A stretch of 64,000 bases of DNA, from positions 354,241,115-354,305,114 of the forward strand of contig OW240913.1 in NCBI GenBank assembly GCA_933207985.1, in the 5' to 3' direction. Within the stretch, counting starts at the first letter, position 1, and every line of letters begins with the position of its first letter. Origin of the DNA: Pelobates cultripes. Taxonomy: Eukaryota > Chordata > Amphibia > Anura > Pelobatidae. Below, one piece after another: positions 12,468 to 22,945 of this stretch. The translations under genes were made by a program, and so were the position numbers. Below the pieces are notes generated by a model. The model had not been told where the DNA came from, made no database searches, and saw only the letters and a list, made by a program, of their open reading frames with translations.

Positions 12468-13034
12468 TGTTGTGGTCGTGACCTAAATATGAATATTAAT
12501 CTCTTAATACATAATAATTAAGCAATACGGAACAACATTAATATTTTTATAATTCATGGTATTATGGTCGAATATGTGGATAGAAAATACACAAAACGTT
12601 GTAATATTAAATGTATATTTAATATAACTATAATAAATAAACAGATGCTAGCAGAATGTCAATTTACTACAATAATGATAATACAAAACTACAACATATT
12701 ACTTACAAAAGGTTGCTACATGTTACACAACATTTTACTTACAAGGCCCCAGCCCTTTGGCTGGGGTTAAGTCAGAGCTGGTACTACATGATCAGTCAGG
12801 TACAGGCAAAAAGAGAGAGCTAGCTTCTCCTAACATCTGGTTTTTATTCAGTGTAAGTAGGCTGGCCTGTGATGTCACTGCCAGAAGCACAGGTCTTCCT
12901 ACACACTCCCCCTAGTGGTGCCCCCAAAGCATTACACTAAATATGCTTTACTGACATCTAGTGGTGCGTCTAAAGCATTAAGCTCATTATGCTTTTTTAT
13001 GACAAAAAGTCATTAATTAATAAATACCATTACA
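12468..13034 (-). repeat. 3' LTR of the minus-strand element
   Basis: 567 bp, matching 17122-17686 almost throughout. The visible differences are a 4-bp AATA unit present here, one G fewer in the CTGGGG run and one T fewer in a T run. Confidence 0.9.
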
Positions 13035-13050
13035 AACCACCCTTTGACTT
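13035..13050 (-). promoter_or_regulatory. Possible polypurine tract
   Basis: On the minus strand AAAGGGTGGTT lies directly before the 3' LTR, where the plus-strand primer is expected. It is short and interrupted by T, so the call is tentative. Confidence 0.4.
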
Positions 13051-14688
13051 ATGTCATAAAACAAACATTATAAACCCGTACATCTTGAATCTACCCTATT
13101 TTAACAGTACCTGCCCTACAACAAAACCCACCTTTTGAAGAATGATACCCATTTACCCGTAAAGTTATGACACTTTATTGCTTATTCAATTTTTTTTTTT
13201 TTTTCATTGAGCACATGCATCACCAGTTGGGAAACCTTGGCCTAAAATAAGCACATACCCACCCTTATAATAACCACTGAGCACATGCATTAGCAGTTGG
13301 GAAACCTTGGCCTTAAATAGGCAAATACCCACCCTTGTAATAATAGACAACTCAAACCATGTTTTATTAGATTAACCAATGATATTGTGTTCATGTGAGG
13401 ATGTGTTTTGGAGCTTAATATAGTATTAGACACCACAAACTCATAACACCTATGAATCATGGCACAGACCGACTCGATTTCTGTAGCCTCTGGCTGGTCT
13501 GTGTGCCTGGAATTTTCACAAACATTAGTCCTGGAAACTGGATACTCTATTCTTCGACAGTCTCATAGAACATACGCATGGAGACAGGGATGAATGAAAC
13601 AGTTCATGTGATCAAGGACTTTTGTGTGTTTGTGGTCACATTGTTTTGTTTTTTTTCTTTCTTTATACCATTAACCACCTTGACGTAACAGTTTCCTGCT
13701 CCTGATGCATTTTGTTCCGACTCTCACCACTCTTAGCTGCAATATTTTTTCTCCTTACAGCAACAGTTGAGCATAGTGTCCAGTGCTTCTTCTTCTTCTG
13801 CTTAAAATATCCTTGCTTGAAAGTTCTTGAATGAAAACACAGGCAATGACGAACACAAACATAAATAATAACTGTGCCAATCATCACAAGTACCATTTGA
13901 CTGTGGTGTCTTAACCATATTTTTTCCTATGGCGTTTGGATAAATACCTACACACCTCTCTTCACATCCAGCACACTCCTGATTCACAGATAAACACAAT
14001 ATCACTGCTGTATCTACCAATTTAACCCAAACAATCGTTATTACTGCTGCATTTACCAATTTAATCTAAACACTCGTTATCACTGCTGTATTTAACCAAT
14101 TTAATGTAAACATTAACCAAAACAATTACATTCCTATTTACCACCCTTCTATTTAAACATGTATAGATAACCCAAAATGCCTACTTTCTCTTATCCTCTC
14201 TTATCATTCTCTTATCATTCTTCCGTTTTTGTTTTTTTTTTTGAACTGCAACCACTCATGCACTTTACACAGACACAAATCAAGCACCTACTGGACAATG
14301 GGGTTCCCTCGTTAGAGCCCTCCCACCCCAGTTTGGTTTACACAAAAATACCCCCTGGTCCCTATGGGTCAATTCCCCCGTTTCCCAGGCAAGCATACAT
14401 ACATACATACATACATACATACAACAATAATAATACATAATTGCAATACAATCACTAGAAATAAGAGAATAGTATGCACAAAATCATAGCATAGACATGT
14501 TAAATAGACAATAAAATAAAACATTCAATAGCTCATCAAAGGTCAACATTTAAACACTGGTCTCCATCTGATATTCTATCTGTGTTCCAATGTCCACCTC
14601 TGGTTTCTGCTACATCTGAAAAGGTTAGGAAACAGATCAGGATTACTTTCCTAGTCACTTATAGCGTATACTGCAAATATTTTACTTA

Positions 14689-14729
<41 letters not shown>

Positions 14730-17100
14730 GACATGTAAACACATTCCTTCAGCTTTTCATTTTATAAACAATTTGTTCAACAAGGTAACTTTCTTAATTT
14801 TCTACTCGGCTCTTAAAATAAACAATCAGCTAATAGCTGCTTTCTGCATCTTCCTTGCAATTCAGGAGTACACAACACTAAAAGTCCAATACTCAGTACC
14901 CCCTAGCCTAAATTCCCCACCCGCTACTGTAACTAAGTTTACAGCCCACGTTATGGCAGTTCACCCGCTAGGCAGATATGCTCAGTACCCCCTAGCCTAA
15001 GTTCCCCACCCGCTACTGTAACTAAGTTTACAGCCCACGTTATGGCAGTTCACCCGCTAGGCAGATATGCTCAGTACCCCCTAGCCTAAGTTCCCCACCC
15101 GCTACTGTAACTAAGTTTACAGCCCACGTTATGGCAGTTCACCCGCTAGGCAGATATGCTCAGTACCCCCTAGCCTAAGTTCCCCACCCGCTACTGTAAC
15201 TAAGTTTACAGCCCACGTTATGGCAGTTCACCTGCTAGGCAGATACACAATACACCCACGTATTACTTATTTTATATTTCCTGGTCTCTCAGGGATATAC
15301 AATAGCTAATCCCCTTCCCAGGGCAATATAAAACTGACACAAACTTTTAAGCAATACAGGATTTCAAATGGACTTATGAGTAACAAATTTCTAGCCAACT
15401 TAAACATGTTTAATAACTTTCCACCCTTTGGTTAAATTATAGAGGAGTGAACCACAACACCTCTTCCGCCTCTGAAAGGATATAGGTCAATATGTCTCAA
15501 AGTTCAACACTTCTGACAGCTATGAGTGACTCCCTATTAATTTCTAGCCTTTCCACGGACATGCTTGCACCTCGCGGCTAAGGGCCTGCACAACTAACCA
15601 CCCTGTGAAGGCAGTGGCTTTCCGCATGGGGGTGACCGCCCCCGCAAAATTATAGAGGAGCAAACATACAGCAGCCTCTTTTCCGGCTCGATTAAAGGTT
15701 CTGGGCCAATATGTCTGCAATTTAACCTGTACACTCACGTATCACTTATTGTATATTTCCTGGTCTCTCAGGAATTTCTATTAAATAGCGTATCCCCTTC
15801 CCAGGGCAATATACAACAAAAACTAGTCACCAAGGGTCTCTATGGTCATGATAGGCCGCCCTACCACTAGTGTAATACGCCCTTTTTTAAAAATATATTT
15901 CCTGGTCTCTCAGAGATTTTGCCTATCCCTTTCCCAGAGCAATATATATAAACAATTACAAATAAGTTACAAAACGCTACTTATAAGTAATACAGGGTTT
16001 CAAATAATAATACAGGATAGAACTGCACAACAACTATTGGGTATGCTCCCCCTTATCCGGACACGTTTAAATACCCCCTAGCTCAGGTTCCCCACCCGCT
16101 ACTGTAACTAAAATCACAGCCCACGTTATGGAGGTTCACCCGCTAGGCAGATACACCCTAATTCAAAGCATGGAAATATGAAAATCAGTTATAGATGGCT
16201 TCTAAAATAATATAAATCTTAATCTGAGCCCCTACACTTACTTTGTTAAAAATGCTAACTTGTTAAAATATTCAGACTAAATAGGACAAAGGAATTATTT
16301 TACCATTTTTTTCAGTTCATTTGTTACCAGTTCCTGCATATGTCCAGTAATTCCTTAGTCCTGGATAATAAAGCTGAAAAACACTCCACAAATTGATTAG
16401 TTTAGGCAATTACATTTACAAAACAATGCAGTTTATTTTTTCTCATACAGCAAGACTACCCACCCCCAACAAGGACAAATTCTCCCCCAGCTGTAGCTGA
16501 AAAGAATGGTCACACAGCTGTTAAAAAGGTGGTCTCTCCTTCATGAGTCAAAATCATATATATATTTATACTAATATTCTGTGTATACGCACACATAAAT
16601 CTATTATTCACTGAATCTGCTTTACTAAACGTATCTTTTTCTTAACTACTAATTTACTAGACAAATCCATGAATGCCAAACAAATGTAAATTAATACACA
16701 AACAGGGTCAAATTTAGCAATAAAACCTGGTGAACTAGTTTAGTGAAAAGTCTTTTCCTATGCAAATGGTAGCAAATAATGAAACTAGGCCTCAACTCAT
16801 TCACACCATGTGGTCAATGGTGGATTAAAATCCACATGGTCAGACAAAAGGTAAGGTATATATAAGTTTTCTCCTATATACAAATGACCAAAGATTGGTA
16901 ACAAGCAACACAATAATTCATCACTATGTTCTACAGCAAGAGATACATTAAAAACAAATATCTAATCCCTATTTGCTATCTGCATTCATTCCATTAAAAC
17001 CAAATCATCATTCATTTATTCATTTGTATACAGACAGACAATTTACTGTATTATTTAAGCAAAATGCATAACATTTATATTTTCCCCAATATTCAAGCAT
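13051..17100 (-). other. Interior of the LTR element, no recognisable retroviral genes
   Basis: AT-rich, with CCTGGTCTCTCAG-type repeated phrases near 15280, 15760 and 15900, an ACAT microsatellite at 14391-14422 and a TA tract at 14694-14721. Minus-strand frames at 13663-13896 and 13802-14059 encode a cysteine-containing segment and a hydrophobic stretch. These could be a remnant of an envelope-like 3' gene, but I cannot match them to a family. No RT or integrase motif was found in any frame. Confidence 0.6.
14892..15247 (+). repeat. 89-bp tandem repeat, four units
   Basis: CTCAGTACCCCCTAGCCTAA recurs at 14892, 14981, 15070 and 15159, an exact 89-bp period, with almost no differences between units. 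A diverged single copy lies at about 16072-16155. Low divergence suggests a recent expansion within the retroelement. Confidence 0.92.
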
Positions 17101-17119
17101 AATCCTGCCGACTACGCCA
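17101..17119 (-). promoter_or_regulatory. Primer binding site for tRNA-Ser
   Basis: The plus strand equals the last 16 nt of the vertebrate serine tRNA acceptor/T-arm sequence plus CCA. The minus strand is thus a 19-nt primer site starting 2 nt from the LTR. It sets the orientation of the element. It is not a tRNA gene; the rest of the cloverleaf is absent. Confidence 0.85.
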
Positions 17120-17121
17120 AA

Positions 17122-17686
17122 TGTTGTGGTCGTGACCTAAATATGAATATTAATCTCTTAATACATAATAATTAAGCAATACGGAACAACATTAATATTT
17201 TTATAATTCATGGTATTATGGTCGAATATGTGGATAGAAAATACACAAAACGTTGTAATATTAAATGTATATTTAATATAACTATAATAAACAGATGCTA
17301 GCAGAATGTCAATTTACTACAATAATGATAATACAAAACTACAACATATTACTTACAAAAGGTTGCTACATGTTACACAACATTTTACTTACAAGGCCCC
17401 AGCCCTTTGGCTGGGGGTTAAGTCAGAGCTGGTACTACATGATCAGTCAGGTACAGGCAAAAAGAGAGAGCTAGCTTCTCCTAACATCTGGGTTTTATTC
17501 AGTGTAAGTAGGCTGGCCTGTGATGTCACTGCCAGAAGCACAGGTCTTCCTACACACTCCCCCTAGTGGTGCCCCCAAAGCATTACACTAAATATGCTTT
17601 ACTGACATCTAGTGGTGCGTCTAAAGCATTAAGCTCATTATGCTTTTTTTATGACAAAAAGTCATTAATTAATAAATACCATTACA
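17122..17686 (-). repeat. 5' LTR of the minus-strand element
   Basis: 565 bp, the transcription-initiating LTR because the primer site adjoins its inner edge. It ends at the TCCCC duplication 17687-17691. Confidence 0.9.
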
Positions 17687-17691
17687 TCCCC

Positions 17692-18441
17692 CCTTATAAA
17701 CACTCTTGTCCAAATACAAAACCCCTGCCCATTCTACAAAATCCCTGAAGCCCCACACATTTACAGGCAGTCAGTCACTCACACAGTTACAGGCATACAG
17801 TCACACACAGTTACAGGCAGACAGTTACATATACATTGACACACACACACGGTCACAGGCAGACAGTCACACACACACACATACACACACAGTTAAAGGC
17901 AGCAGCAGACAGTCACATGCACACAGTCACAGACAGATAGTCATAGGCGTGTGCAGCCCATTGCATAAGGGTGTGCAGGCAGTGTGTGTGTGTGCAGGCA
18001 GTGTGTGTGTAACGGTGCTTTGTGTGTTTGTTTGTGAGGGTGGTGTGTGTGTGTAAGGGTGCTGTGTGTGTATGTGTAAGGGTGCTGTGTGTGTAAGAGT
18101 GCTGTGTGTGTGAGGGTGCTGTGTGTGTGAGGGTGCTGTGTGTGTGAGGGTGCTGTGTGTGTATGTGTAAGGGTGCTGTGTGTGTGTAAGAGTGCTGTTA
18201 GTGTGTGTGTATGTGTGTGGGTGCTGTTTGTGTGTATTGTGTGGGGGTGGGGGGCCATTTAGTTAATATTCCCCCTCCCTTCTTACCTTATGTAGGGAGG
18301 GGCACCGTGCTGCTGCCATCCCTGGTGGTCCAGTGGTGAGTGAACTTTAGCCCCGCAGCCGTGGCAACACTCAGATCTTGCAAGAGGAACCTGGCGGAGC
18401 TGCTGGCTAGAGCTCCCTGGGTCCTCTCCTGCAGATAGACA
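17692..18441 (+). repeat. CA/TG-rich minisatellite region
   Basis: First CAGTCACACACAGTTACAGGCA-like units (about 17750-17950), then TGTGTGTGTAAGGGTGC-type units of 18-26 bp (about 17985-18240). A GC-richer segment with no ORF of note follows. Probably interior of the hAT-type host element; the same style of CAGTCAC/ACACAC repeats resumes at 19952. Confidence 0.8.
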
Positions 18442-18446
18442 CACAC

Positions 18447-19946
18447 TGTGGGGATATTTATAGGATGATAATATTAAACAGTCGAGAATCGCCCACTATT
18501 TCAATTCTCCTAGATCTTAGAGATCGTTTATCAAATAAGTGAAAAGTATTCCATACAATTATGATCACAATGTGTTATAAAAATAGATTTAATTACATAC
18601 CAATAATATTAGGCAGCATGCATGATAATAATCAGTGTGTATTTAGTATAACATAAGTATGCAATACAATGGAATGGCTATACACGTTCCAATGGCTAAC
18701 AGCATCATCTGTCACTTAAGATTTATGAGGGTAAGCTTCACACAGCGAAAAGCCATAAAACCTTGGCTAACAGTTAAATCAACTGAGTAACCCTTTCAAT
18801 GCTGGCTAGATCCTCCTAGGCATATAGTATCCTATTCTCCTGTGATTTTCAATCAAAATAACATTCAAACCAGCTCATTAGTCATTTCCTTGAACAATCC
18901 AATAAGAATAATCTACCAGATTTTTACAAAAGCCGAATTTTAATTTGCCTAAAAAGATATCTTATCTTATATTAGAGCAAATCAATACACCTGGATAAAA
19001 ACAGCGGTATGCTAACATGTGATACTATCACATTAATATATAATTATTCTTAATTCCACCTGCAGAATGGAATGTTTATAACTATATATTCTTTAGTTAA
19101 CTAAGATTTCTAAATATTGAAACCTGACCGTGATTTATCCAGTCATATATCATGCTATTAGTAAATTTAATTAATTTAGATTAATTAAATAAAACCAGCA
19201 TAATTACCAGTTATGTAGATATTCTCATCAGATGAGTAGGTAGTCCCAGGAACTTGATTGGTTGTATGGAGGTGCGTGAGTGATAGAGAAAAGTGGTGTT
19301 GGTTAGAAAGTCAGAGTAAAATTCTAAGTGTCAAGGAGTTGTGTCCAAGAGAGTTTAAGAGTAGAGTGTTAGTTCCAAAGAATGTCCTGGATCTCTCTGC
19401 ATGTCCGAATTAGAATCCCCAAACTTCAACTCCCTCTCTCTGCCAACTAACCTCTCTTCCCTTTGTCCTAACTTTTAAAGGGCCAGACTCTCTGTACGTC
19501 ATTAGTTGATAAGCCAATAGGAAACTGTAGATGGGTTCAATCTATGGATCGCAATTTAGGTATTTGATCCATAGAGGGCAGTCTTGCCTAACTAATCCTT
19601 CTTCTCCTGGAAAGAGTTAACTTTTCCTGATGACGATTTTGACGTCATTTGGCTTATGACTACCATAACTTAGATTTGCTGTCAGTTCAAAGCGTTTGTC
19701 TCAGTCTTTCTGGCAACTACTTTGATCGTAATTTGTAAAATTGACAGTTCTAAACTCAATTTCACCCCTTACTTACAATGGAACCTTGTAAAATTTAGAA
19801 AGTAAAATTAATTACTTAGTCTTCTCTGTCACTAGTGTCTGTGTTTATGTAATACATTCCTTAGAGGTTAGTGAAAGCAAAGAAATTATGTGTCTTTGTT
19901 AGTTATGTCGCGAACCGTCCGTGAACTTGCCACGAACAGGTAGTCA
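18447..19946. mobile_element. Probable 1.5-kb solo LTR
   Basis: Begins TGTGGGGATATT and ends GGTAGTCA, flanked by CACAC on both sides (18442-18446, 19947-19951). The target lies in a CA tract, so the duplication is weak evidence by itself. The insert interrupts CA-rich sequence that continues on both sides. It contains CCAATAGG and TTTTAAAG promoter-like words near 19480-19530. No ORF. Confidence 0.45.
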
Positions 19947-19951
19947 CACAC

Positions 19952-20110
19952 AGTCATAGCCAGACAGTCACGCACACAGTTACAGGCAGATAGTGACATA
20001 TACAGTCACTCACACACACAGTCACAGGCAGAGAGTCACACATACTTACAGTCACACACACACACAGTTACAGGCAGACACACACACACACACACACAAA
20101 GTTCCAGGCA

Positions 20111-20152
<42 letters not shown>

Positions 20153-20534
20153 GATACACTCTTACTTACAGACAGTGGGCTGGAAGAGGACTGGATTCCC
20201 TGAAGCCTGTGGAGAAGAAGGGATTCCATCTTACTGCACCTCCATGTGCAGCAGTAACCGGTAAGGGTCGTATTAAGCCACGCCCCCGCTGCCGGTTTGG
20301 CTCAGCCCCGATTTATGTTAGCTCCGCCCCCACTTTACCTCCATGTGGCCATTTCGGTTGCTCTCAGCATGTGAGAGCTGTTCTGGCCGCCCGGCACCCT
20401 AACTAACATGGGGGAGCACTTTGCGGCCACAGCTCACACAGCCCCCTCCAGCCCCCAGACCAGGGTCATGGCACCCCCACCCTGGTGACACCCGGGTGGA
20501 CCGCCCCCTCCATCCCCCCCTTAGTCTGCCACTG
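19952..20534 (+). repeat. CA-rich repeats and right end of the hAT-type element
   Basis: Tandem CAGGCAGACACACAC-type units and a (CA)n tract near 20113-20145. GC-rich sequence with ACCCCCACCCTGGTGACACCC and the terminal GTCTGCCACTG follow. Confidence 0.6.
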
Positions 20535-21551
20535 TCTCCTTGTTTCCTCTTGTCTTCCTCTCTCAGAATTTATTCTTATTTTCTTTCTTCTCTGTTCTAG
20601 TTTTCATTCAAATATAAGACAAAATATGGATTACTGTACTTATGTATTTCTCCTGCAACTGACTTTCTTTGACGAAAGGAGAAGCTTAAGTCAGCTTCAT
20701 TTCCTGTGTCAAAGAAAATTTTCCCACAATACTCACCCTCCTCCATGTTCTCATGTTGCTTCATTTCACCATTCCTGAACTTCCTGTTATATAGACAGGG
20801 TGTTGGCGAATTGACCAAATTTTGTTGGAACTGAATGTCAACAGATTGTTCAGTTGCGTTTTCGAATGAAATTTGGTCATTATATACGGTTTGTAATGTC
20901 TTCGGAGAATGAAATTCCGATCCAAACCGGATGTGGCTGCATCTTGCAGCCGTTTAGTAGGTAGCCCCAAAATTGGCCTTTCAGCCAACTTTACTAAGTA
21001 TTACTTAGTATTAGTAAATAAAGGATATTAAATTCTTCCTCCTGCCCCTACTCACTATGCCGCTAAAAGGGGCATGTCTACTAAACAGTACCACTAATGG
21101 GTTGGGGCTGGGGGAGACAATAGCCCATCCCCTTATCACTTAAGGCCCCCACCTGTTGCCCTCTTTTGTTACTTAGGATGACACCCTCCAATAATAGGTG
21201 GGGGGCGGGTAGGGACACTATGTCCCCTGTTAATTATTTTAATAGGTGCCACTCCAATGAGGCACTTCATTACATTCAGGTGGTCTTTTTGTTTTTTAAC
21301 AAAAGTGAAAAAAAAAACAAAAAGACCAACAAAAGGACCATGCCTATTTGGCCCTTGTCAGTCACCTGCCCATTTTTCCTGCCTCCATCACATACAATTC
21401 AAGAAATGACTGTTCACTTGCTGCCTAATATATCCCACCCATTGACAGTTGCGATTGTAACAATTTAATTAATGTTATTCTCTTCACCTGTCTTTTGATT
21501 TTACTGTTATGGCTGAACAGTGTATGTAAATCTATATTTATATGTTGTATA
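20535..21551. other. No gene seen
   Basis: Mixed sequence with short open frames only. The part at about 21040-21260 is GC-richer and has a repeat feel (GGGGCTGGGGGAGACAATAG), but no boundary or second copy is visible here. Confidence 0.5.
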
Positions 21552-21555
21552 TTAA

Positions 21556-22644
21556 CCCCTTAAGGACGGAGCCAAATGTACACGTTGTGAACAAAACAAA
21601 ATGTAAACAAAACCTGGCATTTGCACTACATGTCTGTCCAACCGTAATTCACCTCTTTCATAGTAAATGCACCCACCCTTATTATATATCATTTTATTCA
21701 GGGGAAACAGGGCTTTCATTTAATATCAAATATTTAGCTATGAAACATAAGTTAATATGAAAAACATGGGAGAAAATAAGATTTTTTTTATTTTTTTAGT
21801 TCTACATGACATTTTAACTGTCAATGTCATAATACTGTTTGCTTTTACTGCAATAAAATACACATATTTGTATTCAGCAAAGTCTCACGTGTAAGACAGT
21901 ACAAGTTTTTATGGCACTGTGGGAAGTTACAGGGTCAAATATTACACGTTACATTTGAAATTGAAATTCGCCAGATTGGTTACGTTGCCTTTGAGACTGT
22001 ATAGTAGCCCAGGAAAGAAATTTACACCCATAATGGCATACCATTTGCAATAGTAGACAACCCAGGGTATTGCAAATGGGGTATGTCCAGTCTTTTTTAG
22101 TAGCCATTTGGTCACAAACACTGGCCAAAGTTAGCGTTAGTATTTGTTTGGGTGTGAAAAATGCAAAAACCGCCAATTTTGGCCAGTGTTTGTGACTAAG
22201 CGGCTACTAAAAAAGACTGGACATACCCCGTTTGCAATACCTTGGGTTGTCTACTATTGCAAATGGTATGCCATCATAGGGGTCATTTTCATTCTTGGGC
22301 TACCATAGGGTCTCAAACGCAACGTAACCAATCTGGCGAATTTTATTTTAATGTGAAAAAACTGAAACACAAGCCTTATATTTGATGCTGTAACTTTTGA
22401 AAACACCATAAACCCTGTACATGAGGGGTACTGTTGTACTTGGGAGACTTCGCTGAACACAAATATTAGTGTTTCAAAACAGTAAAAAGTATCGCAGCAA
22501 TAATATCGTCCGTGTAAGTGCAGTTTGTGCGTGAAAAATTTAAAAAAGTCACTTTTACTGGTGATATTATCGTTGTAATACATTTTACTGTTTTGAAATA
22601 CTAATATTTGTGTTCAGCGGAGTCTCCCGAGTAGACTGGACAGC
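21556..22644. mobile_element. TTAA-family element, one end only
   Basis: TTAA (21552-21555) is followed by CCCCTTAAGGACGGAG, the family terminus. The interior is a large diverged inverted repeat: about 21960-22130 is mirrored at about 22170-22345. It includes TTTTTTAGTAGCC and its complement, and AAAAAAGACTGGACATACCCC-type sequence. The other terminus is missing; the sequence runs into a hAT-type end at 22645. Confidence 0.65.
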
Positions 22645-22876
22645 TCATCAAGAATGCAGCTACACAATGAATGTAAAATGGATGCTATCCAGGAGGTGGG
22701 AGGGTCTGGGAGGGAGGGTCTGCTGCTGATTGGCTAGAATGTGTCTGCTGACTGTGAGGTACAGGGTCAAAGTTTACTCAATGATGACATCGGGGGCGGA
22801 CCAAACAGCGCATATGTTCGCCGTCCGTGGCGAACCGTTCGGCGAACCGTTCGGCGAACCGTTCGGGACATCACTA
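22645..22876 (-). mobile_element. hAT-type end fragment (same family as 4058)
   Basis: Reverse-complement match to the left 240 bp of the 4058-12086 element: AAAATGGATGCT, GACCCTCCC runs, GTCAGCAGACACATTC, then GAACGGTTCGCC words ending at TAGTGATGTC. The GGTTCGCC word is repeated three times at the tip. Only this end is present. Confidence 0.75.
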
Positions 22877-22945
22877 GTTTTAGGTAATGAAATTCTGTCA
22901 AACCTAACCAACATTCGGCTGAAATTCAGCAAGTCTAAAGTTTAA

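Larger units (their letters stand above)
12468..17686 (-). mobile_element. Complete LTR retrotransposon, coding-poor, minus orientation
   Basis: Two nearly identical LTRs (567 and 565 bp) flank a 4.1-kb interior, with a 5-bp target duplication TCCCC (12463-12467 and 17687-17691). The LTRs begin TGT and end ACA. Next to the right LTR the plus strand reads AATCCTGCCGACTACGCCA (17101-17119), the 3' end of a vertebrate serine tRNA with CCA. The primer site is therefore on the minus strand, and the element reads right to left. The interior has no recognisable gag, protease, RT or integrase, and its longest minus frames are under 100 codons. It must have moved using proteins from elsewhere. The near identity of the LTRs implies a fairly recent insertion. 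Confidence 0.9.
12193..20534 (+). mobile_element. Possible second hAT-type composite carrying nested elements
   Basis: The left end starts CAGGGGCGTACCTAGAG and continues GGCACCCGGGGCGG. The right end, read inward on the minus strand, starts CAGTGGCAGACTAAGG and continues GGGCGGTCCACCCGGGTG. These look like ends of one hAT-type family, with CA/TG-rich low-complexity sequence inside. The 8 bases outside each end (TACTGTTG and TCTCCTTG) do not match well, so the two ends could belong to different copies or the duplication may have decayed. Nested inside are the LTR element 12468-17686 and the probable solo LTR 18447-19946. If these are removed, the host element is about 1.6 kb. Confidence 0.4.

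Noticed and set aside
17101..17119. Serine tRNA 3' end that could suggest a tRNA gene
   Set aside because: Only the last 16 nt plus CCA are present, next to an LTR, and the upstream sequence cannot form a cloverleaf. It is a primer binding site; nuclear tRNA genes do not encode CCA in vertebrates.
17692..18441. CRISPR-like array in the GGGTGCTGTGTGTGTAAG repeats
   Set aside because: The units are low-complexity tandem repeats without unique spacers, in a vertebrate setting.
19629..19656. CTGATGA followed by a TGACGTCA palindrome as another hammerhead
   Set aside because: No GAAA box follows and no stem I partner exists.
12185..20542. 8-bp target duplication for the 12193-20534 candidate
   Set aside because: The outer octamers TACTGTTG and TCTCCTTG agree at only four positions, so I do not claim a duplication and keep that element at low confidence.
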